Positions 1 through 8,681 of a stretch of DNA of 64,000 nucleotides are shown one piece after another. Positions within the stretch are counted from its first letter, which is position 1; each line of letters starts with the position of its first letter. A model generated the notes under the pieces. That model was given only the letters and a program-made list of their open reading frames with translations, did no database searches and was not told the DNA's origin. Made by a program: the position numbers and the translations under genes. The stretch comes from Thalassospira sp. MCCC 1A03138 (GTDB taxonomy: Bacteria; Pseudomonadota; Alphaproteobacteria; Rhodospirillales; Thalassospiraceae): positions 1 to 64,000 of the forward strand of contig NZ_JFJY01000003.1 of assembly GCF_002115785.1 (NCBI RefSeq), written 5' to 3'.

Positions 1-30
1 CATTTGCTCTACCAACTGAGCTATGCCGGA
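1..30 (-). tRNA. partial tRNA, probably tRNA-Asn (5' part only)
   Basis: Read on the minus strand, these 30 bases give a 7-base acceptor strand, a D-arm with AGTTGGTA in the loop, and the first bases of an anticodon stem. The anticodon lies beyond the window edge. The 5' sequence resembles alphaproteobacterial tRNA-Asn(GTT), but that identity is an inference. It is followed four bases later by tRNA-Cys on the same strand. Confidence 0.75.
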
Positions 31-34
31 TTAG

Positions 35-108
35 TGGAGGCGCGAGCCGGAATCGAACCGGCGTGCAAGGATTTGCAGTCCTCTGCGTAACCACTCCGCC
101 ATCGCGCC
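35..108 (-). tRNA. tRNA-Cys (anticodon GCA)
   Basis: The minus strand folds as a complete 74-nt cloverleaf. The acceptor strands GGCGCG and CGCGCC pair, the anticodon loop is CTGCAAA (anticodon GCA), the T-loop is GGTTCGAATCC, and a U discriminator is followed by an encoded CCA. It forms a small tRNA cluster with the partial tRNA beside it. The 294 bases from here to position 402 hold no gene that I can support. Confidence 0.97.
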
Positions 109-402
109 TTCGCGTTGGCTGGCCGGTGTATAGCCCTATCGAATACAGGCCGTCAAGCACCCAATTTTAGATTTTTAAACAGAAAACAATCTGAAGATCG
201 CCAACAAACAATTTGTACGCGGATAAATCCATTCTGGATATGTTTTCAATATGTTTTCGCGAATAATTGCCGCTCTGCCGTTGATCCGTTGTTGTCAGTT
301 GCCCATGTGCTGACTATAAACAGGGCAACATCTGCGACGTGGTTTTGGGGACAAAGACCGGTTGCAGGCTTTTTCTCGCGAGAATTTTCAGGTCAGATAA
401 AC

Positions 403-1056
403 ATGGATTACCAAATCGCGCGCCATAACATGGTGGAAAATCAGGTTCGGACCAACAAGGTTACCGATCCCTTGGTCATCGCTGCGATGGAGGAGGTTCC
501 ACGAGAGCTGTTCCTGCCGGAAGGCAAGCGTGGCATTGCCTATGTCGATGAAGATATTCCTGTCGGAAATGGCCGATATGCGATGGAGCCGATGGTAATC
601 GCACGCATGATGCAGTCTGCCGAGATTGCACGTAGCGACGTCGCGCTGGTGATTGGAGCAGGCTATGGCTATACGGGGGCAGTTCTTTCGCGCGTTGCCG
701 AAACCGCGGTTGCGGTCGAAAGCGATAAGGAAATGGCATCCATCGCTGAAAAGACATTCCAGGCGCACAGCTATGACAATGTCATCGTGGTGGAAGGCGA
801 TCTTGCCGAGGGTTACGCCAAGCAGTCGCCGTATAATGTGATCGTCTTTGACGGTGCGGTTGCCGAAGTTCCTGCCAACATTCTTGATCAGCTTTCCGAG
901 GGGGGGCGTTTGCTGGTTGTCGTTCGGGCACCTGGCAAGGTTGGTGTTGCGCGTCTTTACGAACGTGAAAACGGGGTCGTTGGACATCGTGATCTGTTCG
1001 ATGCCAACATTCCCTATCTTCCCGGGTTCGAACCGGCAGAAAGTTTCGTGTTCTGA
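403..1056 (+). CDS. protein-L-isoaspartate O-methyltransferase family protein (divergent paralogue)
   Basis: A predicted SAM-dependent methyltransferase of 217 residues, of the PIMT family that repairs isoaspartyl residues. SAM motif I, VIGAGYGY, is at residues 83-90 and the acidic end of the next strand (VAVESD) at 103-108. The region that binds substrate reads AMEPMVIARMM instead of the usual TISQP. A second, canonical pcm gene lies at 24866, so this copy may act on a different target or no longer on isoaspartate. The reading frame is open back to base 115, but the ATG at 403 starts the conserved domain and has AGG upstream. In related genomes this gene commonly precedes the rhodanese and tolC genes, as it does here. 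Confidence 0.85.
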   Translation: MDYQIARHNMVENQVRTNKVTDPLVIAAMEEVPRELFLPEGKRGIAYVDEDIPVGNGRYAMEPMVIARMMQSAEIARSDVALVIGAGYGYTGAVLSRVAETAVAVESDKEMASIAEKTFQAHSYDNVIVVEGDLAEGYAKQSPYNVIVFDGAVAEVPANILDQLSEGGRLLVVVRAPGKVGVARLYERENGVVGHRDLFDANIPYLPGFEPAESFVF

Positions 1057-1066
1057 TATGATTTTG

Positions 1067-1098
1067 TTTTGCCCGGGGAAAACTCCGGGCAAAATTTT
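1067..1098 (+). terminator. rho-independent terminator after the PIMT-like gene
   Basis: TTTTGCCCGG and CCGGGCAAAA form a perfect 10-bp stem around an 8-base loop, followed by TTTTA. It begins 10 bases after the stop codon at 1054-1056. Confidence 0.8.
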
Positions 1099-1151
1099 AT
1101 GTAAACCGGTTCAGCAACCCGATCAGGAAAATAGAGCAGGTAGGCAGGTAA

Positions 1152-1475
1152 ATGGTGCGCGATCTTCGATGCAGCGAACTGGCATCAAGTCTTGAAGGAA
1201 ACAATCCCCTCGTACTTGTTGATGTGCGCGAAGATTGGGAATTGGAGATTTGCGCAATCGCGGGCGCGATCCATATACCTTTGGGCGAATTGGCGGATCG
1301 GGCAGGGGAACTTGCCCCCGAAAAACCGGTTGCACTTCTTTGCCATCATGGCGTTCGCAGTCGCCATGCCGCAATGCTGCTTGAGGATCGCGGATTTAAA
1401 GATGTTTTTAATGTTGCTGGCGGTATAGATGTCTGGGCGTTGGAAATCGACCCGGATATGACACGTTACTATTGA
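1152..1475 (+). CDS. single-domain rhodanese-like sulfurtransferase
   Basis: A 107-residue protein made of one rhodanese domain. The conserved DVRE is at residues 24-27 and the active-site loop CHHGVRS at 64-70, with Cys64 as the expected persulfide carrier. The NVAGGIDVWA stretch near the C-terminus is also typical of the family. It has no signal peptide, so it should be cytoplasmic. It lies between the PIMT-like gene and tolC, an arrangement common in alphaproteobacteria, but the sulfur acceptor cannot be deduced. The start ATG has GGCAGGT just upstream. Confidence 0.9.
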   Translation: MVRDLRCSELASSLEGNNPLVLVDVREDWELEICAIAGAIHIPLGELADRAGELAPEKPVALLCHHGVRSRHAAMLLEDRGFKDVFNVAGGIDVWALEIDPDMTRYY

Positions 1476-1617
1476 TAATTTGATGGCGAAAAGGTCGGCA
1501 TTTTTATTTTTTCTCAAACAAATGCCTCTTTTGTTGGAAAATATTCGTTCCGTCGTTACCATATGCGAAACTGCGCCGGGGTCGGGACTTGGTGTAGGAT
1601 CTTACAAGGGTAGATAA

Positions 1618-2970
1618 ATGTTAAAACGGTTCTTGCTGACCTGCAGTATTCTGGCCACTGGTGGCATCGTTGCCAATGGGGCCTCTGCAGAGAGCCTTGA
1701 AGAAGCTTTGATCAAGGCATATCAAAGCAACCCGACGCTGGAAGCCGGTCGTGCGTCGCTTCGTGCAACGGATGAACAGGTTTCGCAGGCGCTGTCAAAC
1801 TGGCGCCCGAACGTTTCGCTTTCTGGCGAAGCTGGTTTCCGGGACTTGGATACCGATCAAAATGGTACTGAAACGGACAATAGCCTGACGCCATATACTG
1901 TCGGTGCAGAAGTTGTTCAGCCACTGTATCGTGGAGGCCGTACCGTTGCTGAAACTGATCGGGCGGAATCGCGTATCCGTGCGGCACGTGCGGCCCTGCG
2001 TTCTTCAGAACAGGATGTGTTGCTGCAGGTTGCAACGGCCTATTTCAACGTTTTGCGTGATACGGCAGTTGTCGAACTTAATCAGAATAACGTCCGCGTT
2101 CTTGAACGTCAGCTTGAAGCAACGCGTGACCGTTTCTCGGTTGGTGAAGTGACACGTACCGACGTCTCACAGGCCGAAGCACGTCTTGCCGGTTCCAAGG
2201 CAGACCTGATCTCAGCCCAGGGTAACCTTGCCAATACCCGTGCCCAGTACGAGCGTCTGGTGGGTAACAAGCCTGACAATCTTGAAATTCCGAATCCGCT
2301 GTCGGGGCTTCCGACCAGTGTTACGGATGTTCTGGCGATTGCCCAGGAACAGCATCCTGATGTGGTTCAGGCCCAGTACACCGAAGATGCGGCAAAGTCT
2401 GACATCCGTCTGAGCGAAGGGTCGCTTTATCCGGAAGTCAATCTGAGTGCCGGTGTGCAGCGCGCTTACGAAGCCTCGCAGGAGGATCTGACCTCGGACA
2501 GTGCAGAAATACTCGCACAGGTCACCGTGCCGCTTTATCAGAAAGGTGCGGTTTATTCATCTGTTCGTGCGGCCAAGCAAACAGCCGGCCAGGCCCGGGT
2601 TCAGGTTGATGAGGCCCGTCGCGCCGTGATTGAAAATGCGACCAGTTCCTGGGAAACCCTCGTGACGGCACGTGCGAGCATCGAATCCCAGCAGGCGCAG
2701 GTATCATCTGCCGAGGTCGCCCTTGATGGTGTGCAGCGCGAAGCTTCTGTTGGTTCGCGTACAGTCCTTGACGTTCTTGATCAGGAACAGGAACTGCTTC
2801 AGGCACGTGTGAACCTTGTTGGTTCGCGCCGTGACGCAGCGGTTGCCGAATTCCAGGTTAAGGCGGCGATGGGTGCCTTGAATGCGCAGGTTCTCGGCCT
2901 TCCGGTCGAAATTTATGACACTGAATCCAACTACAACAAAGTCAAGGATCAGTGGTGGGGAACGGATTGA
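1618..2970 (+). CDS. tolC: TolC-family outer membrane channel protein
   Basis: A 450-residue outer-membrane efflux protein. TolC trimers form the outer-membrane beta barrel and periplasmic alpha-helical tunnel used by RND and ABC efflux pumps and type I secretion. A signal peptide of about 24 residues ends GASA before ESLEEALIKAYQSNP, which is the classical TolC N-terminus. Two long repeats rich in Ala, Gln, Glu and Arg match the two OEP helical-hairpin repeats, and the length is typical. GTAGATAA precedes the ATG. The promoter should lie in the 142 bases after the rhodanese gene. No membrane-fusion or inner-membrane pump partner is encoded nearby. Confidence 0.93.
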   Translation: MLKRFLLTCSILATGGIVANGASAESLEEALIKAYQSNPTLEAGRASLRATDEQVSQALSNWRPNVSLSGEAGFRDLDTDQNGTETDNSLTPYTVGAEVVQPLYRGGRTVAETDRAESRIRAARAALRSSEQDVLLQVATAYFNVLRDTAVVELNQNNVRVLERQLEATRDRFSVGEVTRTDVSQAEARLAGSKADLISAQGNLANTRAQYERLVGNKPDNLEIPNPLSGLPTSVTDVLAIAQEQHPDVVQAQYTEDAAKSDIRLSEGSLYPEVNLSAGVQRAYEASQEDLTSDSAEILAQVTVPLYQKGAVYSSVRAAKQTAGQARVQVDEARRAVIENATSSWETLVTARASIESQQAQVSSAEVALDGVQREASVGSRTVLDVLDQEQELLQARVNLVGSRRDAAVAEFQVKAAMGALNAQVLGLPVEIYDTESNYNKVKDQWWGTD

Positions 2971-2981
2971 CCTGATTGCTG

Positions 2982-3003
2982 ACAGGGCCTTTGGGCCCTG
3001 TTA
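2982..3003 (+). terminator. hairpin after tolC, probable terminator
   Basis: ACAGGGCC and GGCCCTGT make a perfect 8-bp stem with a 4-base loop, 12 bases after the tolC stop. The T-run that follows is only TT, so termination may be incomplete. Confidence 0.55.
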
Positions 3004-3055
3004 GACCTTGGGGAAGGGTTGGTTCGGTAATGAAATCTAGTGCGGAAGATAAAAA

Positions 3056-3691
3056 ATGAGTGACGGGCAACAAGAACCTTCAATGGAGGACATCCTCCAG
3101 TCCATCCGCAAGATTCTTGCTGATGAAGGGGATGATGACAAGAAACAGGCCGCTCCTGAACCAGAACCGATGCCGGAACCAGAGCCCGAACCGGAAATTG
3201 AAGAAGAGATCGACGAGCTCGAACTTGATGAAGAGCCCGAAGAACTTGAATTCGATGAAGAGCCGGAAGAGCTTGAGCTTGACGAGCCCGAAGAAGAGCT
3301 CGAACTCGACGATATGCTCGATTTCGATGAAACCCCGGAAGAAGACGAATTCGAAGAACCTGAACCCGATCTGATGGATGACTTCGACGAACCGGAACCC
3401 GAACCGGCAATGCCGACGGTCTACGAGGACGACGAAGATGACGAGCCGCTGATTTCCCGTGTTACCGAAAACACGGCAACCGGAACCATCTCGGATTTGG
3501 CGCAAGCCGTTGCAAAGAAACGCGCTGTTGCTCTCGGCCTTAATGCAGGCCATATCACGCTTGAAGATTTGGTGCGTGATATGTTGCGCCCGTTACTTAA
3601 GGAATGGCTTGACGAAAACCTTCCCTATATGATCGAACGCCTTGTGAAAAAGGAAATTGAGCGGATCGTGAACCGCGCCGAAGACCTGTAG
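3056..3691 (+). CDS. popZ: PopZ-type polar organizing protein (DUF2497)
   Basis: A 211-residue protein with the three-part build of PopZ, the alphaproteobacterial pole-organising scaffold. The N-terminal helix is EPSMEDILQSIRKILADE (residues 7-24). It is followed by a low-complexity linker of about 100 residues made almost only of Glu, Asp, Pro and Leu. The C-terminal oligomerisation helices contain LVRDMLRPLLKEWLDENLP. In Caulobacter, PopZ forms a condensate that tethers ParB-bound centromeres and cell-cycle proteins at the pole; the function here is inferred from family. The linker is more acidic and repetitive (EPEELEFDEEPEELELDE-like units) than Caulobacter's. Its position upstream of valS is conserved in the class. 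Confidence 0.88.
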   Translation: MSDGQQEPSMEDILQSIRKILADEGDDDKKQAAPEPEPMPEPEPEPEIEEEIDELELDEEPEELEFDEEPEELELDEPEEELELDDMLDFDETPEEDEFEEPEPDLMDDFDEPEPEPAMPTVYEDDEDDEPLISRVTENTATGTISDLAQAVAKKRAVALGLNAGHITLEDLVRDMLRPLLKEWLDENLPYMIERLVKKEIERIVNRAEDL

Positions 3692-3712
3692 GCGAGCCGA
3701 AATATGATTTAC

Positions 3713-3746
3713 AGCGGCGCGCCAACGGTGCGCCGCTTTTTCTTTG
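3713..3746 (+). terminator. rho-independent terminator after popZ
   Basis: AGCGGCGC and GCGCCGCT form an 8-bp stem around a 9-base loop, followed by TTTTTCTTT. Confidence 0.85.
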
Positions 3747-3781
3747 TGTATTGATAAAAACCCGCAGCGGATCAAAAGACC

Positions 3782-6448
3782 ATGTTGGAGAAGACATACA
3801 GCCCGGCCGACGTTGAAGGCAGACTTTACGATAAATGGGAAAAATCGGGGGCTTTTGCTGCTGATCCGGCATCGAATGCCAATCCCTATGTCATCATGAT
3901 GCCGCCGCCCAACGTGACCGGCAGCCTCCATATGGGGCATGCGCTGACCTTTACGCTGCAGGATATCCTGGTGCGCTATAACCGGATGTCGGGCAAAGAC
4001 ACCCTGTGGCAACCCGGTACTGACCACGCGGGTATCGCAACGCAGATGGTTGTTGAGCGCCAGCTTGGCGAACAGAACGTCACGCGCCATGACCTTGGCC
4101 GCGAAAAGTTCGTCGAAAAAGTATGGGAATGGAAAGAAAAGTCAGGTGGGACCATCACCAACCAGCTTCGTCGTTTGGGCGCATCGCCGGATTGGCCGCG
4201 TGAACGTTTCACCATGGATGATGGCCTCTCGGCTGCCGTGCGCAAGGTGTTCGTGACCCTGCACAAACAGGGCCTGATCTATCGCGACAAGCGTCTGGTC
4301 AACTGGGATCCAAAACTTCTGACCGCGATTTCCGATCTTGAAGTCGTTCAGAAAGAAGTCAAAGGCCACTATTGGCACTTTAAATATCCGATCGAGGGCA
4401 AAGAAGGCCAGTTCATCACTGTTGCCACCACCCGCCCGGAAACCATGCTGGGCGATACCGGTGTTGCGGTTCATCCGGATGATGAACGTTACAAGGACCT
4501 GATCGGGCAATATTGCATTCTGCCGATCGTCGGTCGCCGCATCAGAATCGTTGCCGATGAATATGCCGATCCTGAAAAAGGGTCGGGTGCGGTTAAAATC
4601 ACCCCGGCACATGATTTCAACGACTTTGAAGTTGGCAAGCGCAATGATCTCGAAAAGATCAACATCATGGATGACCATGCGCGCATCAATGAGGAAGCGC
4701 CAAATGAATATCGTGGTCTTGATCGTTTCAAGGCACGCGAACTGATCGTTGCCAAAATGGAAGAGCTCGGTCTTCTGGAGAAGATCGAGGATACCGTTCA
4801 CATGGTTCCGTATGGCGACCGTTCAAACGTCGTGATCGAGCCGTACCTGACCGATCAGTGGTTTGTGAATGCCGAAGTTCTGGCCAAACCGGCGACCGAG
4901 GCAGTTGAAGACGGTCGTATCAAATTTGTGCCCAAGAACTGGGAAAATACCTATTTTGAATGGATGCGCAATATCCAGCCATGGTGCATTTCGCGCCAGC
5001 TGTGGTGGGGACATCGCATTCCGGCATGGTTTGGTCCGGACGGTGAAATCTTTGTCGAGGAAACCGAAGAAGAAGCCTTGGCGGCGGCCAAGGCGCATTT
5101 CGGCAAGGATGTTGAACTGACCCAGGAAACCGACGTTCTTGATACATGGTTCTCGTCGGCATTGTGGCCGTTCTCTACCCTTGGCTGGCCGGATAAAACC
5201 CCGGAGCTGAACAAATACTATCCGGGCGATGTGCTGGTTACCGGTTTTGACATCATCTTCTTCTGGGTTGCCCGCATGATCATGATGGGCATGCATTTCA
5301 TGGACGGTAAAGTTCCGTTCAAGGATGTCTATATCCATGCGCTGGTCCGTGATGAACACGGTCAGAAGATGTCGAAATCCAAGGGTAACGTGATTGATCC
5401 GCTGGAGCTCATTGACGAATATGGCTGTGATGCTCTGCGTCTGACCCTGACGGCACTGGCTGCACAGGGGCGCGATATCAAACTTGCCGCGTCCCGCGTC
5501 GAAGGGTACCGGAACTTTGCGACCAAGCTTTGGAATGCGGCCCGCTTTGCGGAAATGAACGAATGCAAACCGGTTGACGGTTTCAATCCTGCCAATGTCA
5601 ATTCGACACTGGCACGCTGGATTGTCGGTAAGACCGCCGAGGCGGCAAAAACCGTTTCATCGGGCATCGAAAGCTATCGTTTCAATGATGCCGCAAACGG
5701 TGCTTATCAGTTTGTCTGGGGCACTTTCTGCGACTGGTATCTGGAACTGGCAAAACCGATCCTTATGGGTCAGGACGAAGACGCCAAAGCCGAAATCCGG
5801 GCTGTGACTGCATGGGTTCTGGATCAGATTCTTCTGATCCTGCACCCGATCATGCCCTATATCACCGAAGAACTTTGGGAAAAGTCGGCTGATAATCGTG
5901 CGACGCTTCTGATGTCGCAGGCTTATCCGAAATTCGACGATGCACTGATTGACCGTGCCGCCGAAGATGAAATCGATCTTGCTATCCGCCTGATCGGTAA
6001 CATTCGTGGTGTTCGTTCCGAAATGAACGTACCGCCTGCGGCTGAGGTTCCGATCTATCTGGTCGATGCATCCGATGCAATGAAGGCAGCCGTATCCGCG
6101 CAGGAAGCCCAGGTTAAACGTCTGGCGCGTGTGGCTGTGGTTGAATTCAAAGGGCAGGGCGATGTTGAGGCCATCGCCAAAGGGGGCATTCAGACCGTCG
6201 TTGACGGTGTAACCGTCTTCGTTTCGGTTGCCGATTTCATCGATGTCGTGGCCGAAAAGTCGCGCCTTGAGAAGGAAATCGACGGCAAAACCAAATATAT
6301 CAAGGGTCAGGAAGGCAAATTGTCGAACGAAAGTTTCGTCAGCCGTGCGCCTGAACATATTGTCGCGACCGAAAAAGCCAAGCTTGAAGAAGCGCGCGAT
6401 ATCCTTGCCAAACTTCAGGAAGCTCACGCCCGCATCGCGGCGATGTAA
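3782..6448 (+). CDS. valS: valyl-tRNA synthetase
   Basis: Charges tRNA-Val in the cytoplasm; a class I synthetase of 888 residues. The HIGH-type motif HMGH is at residues 50-53 within PPPNVTGSLHMGHAL, and KMSKS at 529-533. The editing (CP1) domain lies between them and contains TTRPETMLGDT. The anticodon-binding region follows, and the C-terminal 70 residues form the coiled-coil arm (SRLEKEIDG through LEEARDILAKLQEAHARI). The length is normal for the shorter bacterial form. It is transcribed separately from popZ, with terminators on both sides. Confidence 0.98.
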   Translation: MLEKTYSPADVEGRLYDKWEKSGAFAADPASNANPYVIMMPPPNVTGSLHMGHALTFTLQDILVRYNRMSGKDTLWQPGTDHAGIATQMVVERQLGEQNVTRHDLGREKFVEKVWEWKEKSGGTITNQLRRLGASPDWPRERFTMDDGLSAAVRKVFVTLHKQGLIYRDKRLVNWDPKLLTAISDLEVVQKEVKGHYWHFKYPIEGKEGQFITVATTRPETMLGDTGVAVHPDDERYKDLIGQYCILPIVGRRIRIVADEYADPEKGSGAVKITPAHDFNDFEVGKRNDLEKINIMDDHARINEEAPNEYRGLDRFKARELIVAKMEELGLLEKIEDTVHMVPYGDRSNVVIEPYLTDQWFVNAEVLAKPATEAVEDGRIKFVPKNWENTYFEWMRNIQPWCISRQLWWGHRIPAWFGPDGEIFVEETEEEALAAAKAHFGKDVELTQETDVLDTWFSSALWPFSTLGWPDKTPELNKYYPGDVLVTGFDIIFFWVARMIMMGMHFMDGKVPFKDVYIHALVRDEHGQKMSKSKGNVIDPLELIDEYGCDALRLTLTALAAQGRDIKLAASRVEGYRNFATKLWNAARFAEMNECKPVDGFNPANVNSTLARWIVGKTAEAAKTVSSGIESYRFNDAANGAYQFVWGTFCDWYLELAKPILMGQDEDAKAEIRAVTAWVLDQILLILHPIMPYITEELWEKSADNRATLLMSQAYPKFDDALIDRAAEDEIDLAIRLIGNIRGVRSEMNVPPAAEVPIYLVDASDAMKAAVSAQEAQVKRLARVAVVEFKGQGDVEAIAKGGIQTVVDGVTVFVSVADFIDVVAEKSRLEKEIDGKTKYIKGQEGKLSNESFVSRAPEHIVATEKAKLEEARDILAKLQEAHARIAAM

Positions 6449-6470
6449 TTCCGGTTGTTGTGATCACGTC

Positions 6471-6503
6471 AAAGGGCCAGTCCATCGGATTGGCCCTTTT
6501 GCG
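6471..6503 (+). terminator. rho-independent terminator after valS
   Basis: AAAGGGCCA and TGGCCCTTT pair around an 11-base loop, followed by a short T-run. Confidence 0.85.
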
Positions 6504-6635
6504 TTTCATTCACTCTGATCTTTGACGAATTTTGAAATTCATCCTCGCCAGAGTTATAGAATCGCATAAATTGGCGACCAACCGTTATCTCGCGATCTGA
6601 CGCAACTTTATCCCGATGATGGGCCGAACCGTAAA

Positions 6636-8033
6636 ATGCTGATTGAAGAATGCCCTTATATCGAGCCTCTTGATGCCTACGGTGCCTTTGCTGGGTTCGC
6701 AGACAGCCATTTTCTTGATTCAGGCGATCGGGATCGCTTTGCCTATGTCGTTGCATCACCACTGCATAAACTGAGCGCCAAAAACGGGCTGGTGACCGTT
6801 GATGGTTTTCCCGTTCCGGGTGATCCGTTCGGGGTTCTTGTCGATCTGATGGCGCGGTATCGTTCAGAAACGCATCCGGACTTACCCCCGTTTCAGGGGG
6901 GGGCTGTTGGTTACTTTGGCTATGAACTGGCGCGCCAGCTTGAAACGCTTCCCAAGGCGCCACATGATTGGATCAACATGCCCGACATGGTGGTTGGCAT
7001 CTATGATCTTGTTATCGCATTCGATCAGCTTGATCGTCGGATGTGGCTGATTTCGACGGGCATTCCCGAAACATCGCCGACTGCACGGAAAAAACGTGCG
7101 GCTGATCGCATCGGGATTATTCGTAAGTACCTTCGGCTTGCGCGGCCAATGCTTGAAACGCCCGAAATTCCTCATACGCCAGATATCATGTCGTGGCGGT
7201 CGAACTTTGATCGTGTCGGCTACGAAGGTGCCGTGCAGACCGTCGTTGATTACATCCATGCCGGGGATATTTTTCAGGCCAACCTGTCGCAAAGTTTCCG
7301 GGCCGAATATGCTTATGATGCCATTCCCAAACGATTTGACCTTTATCGCCGCCTCAGCCTTGCCAGTCCGGCACCATTCGGGGCCTTCCTGAATTTTGGC
7401 GATGTGGCGGTCCTGTCCAATTCGCCCGAGCGGTTTCTGAAGGTCGCGGATGGGCTGGTGGAAACCAGACCGATCAAGGGCACGCGCAGGCGCGGGGCCA
7501 TGCCTGTCGAGGATGCCGAACTCGCACAGGAATTGATGTTATCTGCGAAAGACCGCGCAGAAAATATTATGATTGTTGATCTTCTGCGTAACGATTTATC
7601 GAAAGTATGCAAGCCGCATAGCGTAAATACGCCGCAGATTTGTACGCTTGAGAGTTATGCAAATGTCCATCATCTGGTTTCGACTGTGACCGGGGAATTG
7701 CGGGATGGCAAGTCTGCTGTCGATTTGCTAGCAGCCTGTTTCCCAGGCGGTTCGATTACAGGCGCCCCAAAAATCCGCGCAATGGAAATCATTACCGAAC
7801 TTGAAGGATCGACGCGTGGTGCGTATTGCGGGGCAATCGGCTTTATCGGCTTTAATGGCAGCATGGATACCAATATTGCGATCCGAAGCATTTGTGTAAA
7901 TGGCGGTCGCATGGCGTTTAATGTCGGTGGTGGGATCGTCGCCGATAGCATTCCCGCCGCTGAATATGATGAGACGCTGGTCAAGGCCGCCAAGATATTC
8001 GAGGCAGTTGGGATCCGGCCCTATGCGGTGTAA
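6636..8033 (+). CDS. pabB: aminodeoxychorismate synthase component I
   Basis: Converts chorismate and ammonia to 4-amino-4-deoxychorismate, the first committed step to p-aminobenzoate and folate. The 465-residue protein has the chorismate-utilising domain in its C-terminal half, with PIKGTRRRGA, ENIMIVDLLRNDL and GGSITGAPKIRAM. The PIKGT lysine is the residue that marks PabB in place of the alanine of anthranilate synthase TrpE. The next two genes encode the glutaminase subunit and the lyase, which supports PabB over TrpE. No strong ribosome-binding site precedes the ATG, so the exact start is less certain than the identity. Confidence 0.93.
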   Translation: MLIEECPYIEPLDAYGAFAGFADSHFLDSGDRDRFAYVVASPLHKLSAKNGLVTVDGFPVPGDPFGVLVDLMARYRSETHPDLPPFQGGAVGYFGYELARQLETLPKAPHDWINMPDMVVGIYDLVIAFDQLDRRMWLISTGIPETSPTARKKRAADRIGIIRKYLRLARPMLETPEIPHTPDIMSWRSNFDRVGYEGAVQTVVDYIHAGDIFQANLSQSFRAEYAYDAIPKRFDLYRRLSLASPAPFGAFLNFGDVAVLSNSPERFLKVADGLVETRPIKGTRRRGAMPVEDAELAQELMLSAKDRAENIMIVDLLRNDLSKVCKPHSVNTPQICTLESYANVHHLVSTVTGELRDGKSAVDLLAACFPGGSITGAPKIRAMEIITELEGSTRGAYCGAIGFIGFNGSMDTNIAIRSICVNGGRMAFNVGGGIVADSIPAAEYDETLVKAAKIFEAVGIRPYAV

Positions 8034-8087
8034 GATGGTTGACCTTATGCATTATCATCAACGCATTCATGGACGGATCGGGTTGAA

Positions 8088-8681
8088 ATGATCCTGCTGA
8101 TCGACAATTACGATTCCTTTGTTTTCAATCTGGCGCGCTATTTCGTGGAGCTTGGCCAGAAGGTTGATGTTGTGCGAAATGATCGGATCGATGTTGATGA
8201 AGTACGTCGGTTGAATCCCGATGCCATCGTCTTTTCCCCCGGACCATGCGGCCCGGATGAGGCCGGAAACAGTATCGACCTGATTACCGAATTATCCGGC
8301 GATTACCCGATGCTGGGGGTCTGTCTGGGGCATCAGTCGATTGCACGGGCATTTGGTGGCGTCGTAAAGCGCGCAAACCGGCCGGTACACGGCATGACAT
8401 CGGCAATTGATCACAATGGTTCGGCACTGTTTAACGGTATCAAATCTCCGCTGACGGTAACGCGCTATCACTCGCTGGTTGTTGATCTTCCGCTGGATGG
8501 CACTTTGGTTCAGACCGCGACGGGACCGGACGGCGAAATCATGGCTTTTGCCCATCGGGATCTGCCGATCTTTGGTGTCCAATTCCATCCCGAAGCCGTT
8601 CTGACCGAGCAGGGACATGATCTGTTGTCGAACTTTCTGGCCATTGCCGGTGCGATCGTTCCGCGGAAGGCTGCGTCGTGA
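8088..8681 (+). CDS. pabA: aminodeoxychorismate synthase glutaminase component
   Basis: A 197-residue class I glutamine amidotransferase that supplies ammonia to PabB. The triad is visible: Cys79 in GVCLGH, and His167 and Glu169 in FHPE. The oxyanion-loop sequence FSPGPCGPDEAG is typical of the PabA/TrpG group. PabA and TrpG cannot be told apart on sequence alone, and in some bacteria one protein serves both enzymes; the pabB-pabA-pabC order favours the folate role. Its start lies in an ATGA overlap with a tiny upstream frame. It overlaps the next gene by 4 bases, so translation is probably coupled. Confidence 0.93.
   Translation: MILLIDNYDSFVFNLARYFVELGQKVDVVRNDRIDVDEVRRLNPDAIVFSPGPCGPDEAGNSIDLITELSGDYPMLGVCLGHQSIARAFGGVVKRANRPVHGMTSAIDHNGSALFNGIKSPLTVTRYHSLVVDLPLDGTLVQTATGPDGEIMAFAHRDLPIFGVQFHPEAVLTEQGHDLLSNFLAIAGAIVPRKAAS

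Noticed and set aside
115-402. N-terminal extension of the PIMT-like gene
   Set aside because: The frame is open, but the 96 residues are unconserved in character and begin next to tRNA-Cys. The domain starts at 403.
3080-3553. Phe-rich minus-strand frame
   Set aside because: It is the mirror of the Glu/Asp-rich popZ linker.
5657-6427. Minus-strand frame of 256 codons
   Set aside because: It is antisense to the valS C-terminal region.
8036-8091. An 18-codon frame overlapping the pabA start by ATGA
   Set aside because: It could couple translation, but there is no independent support that it is translated.
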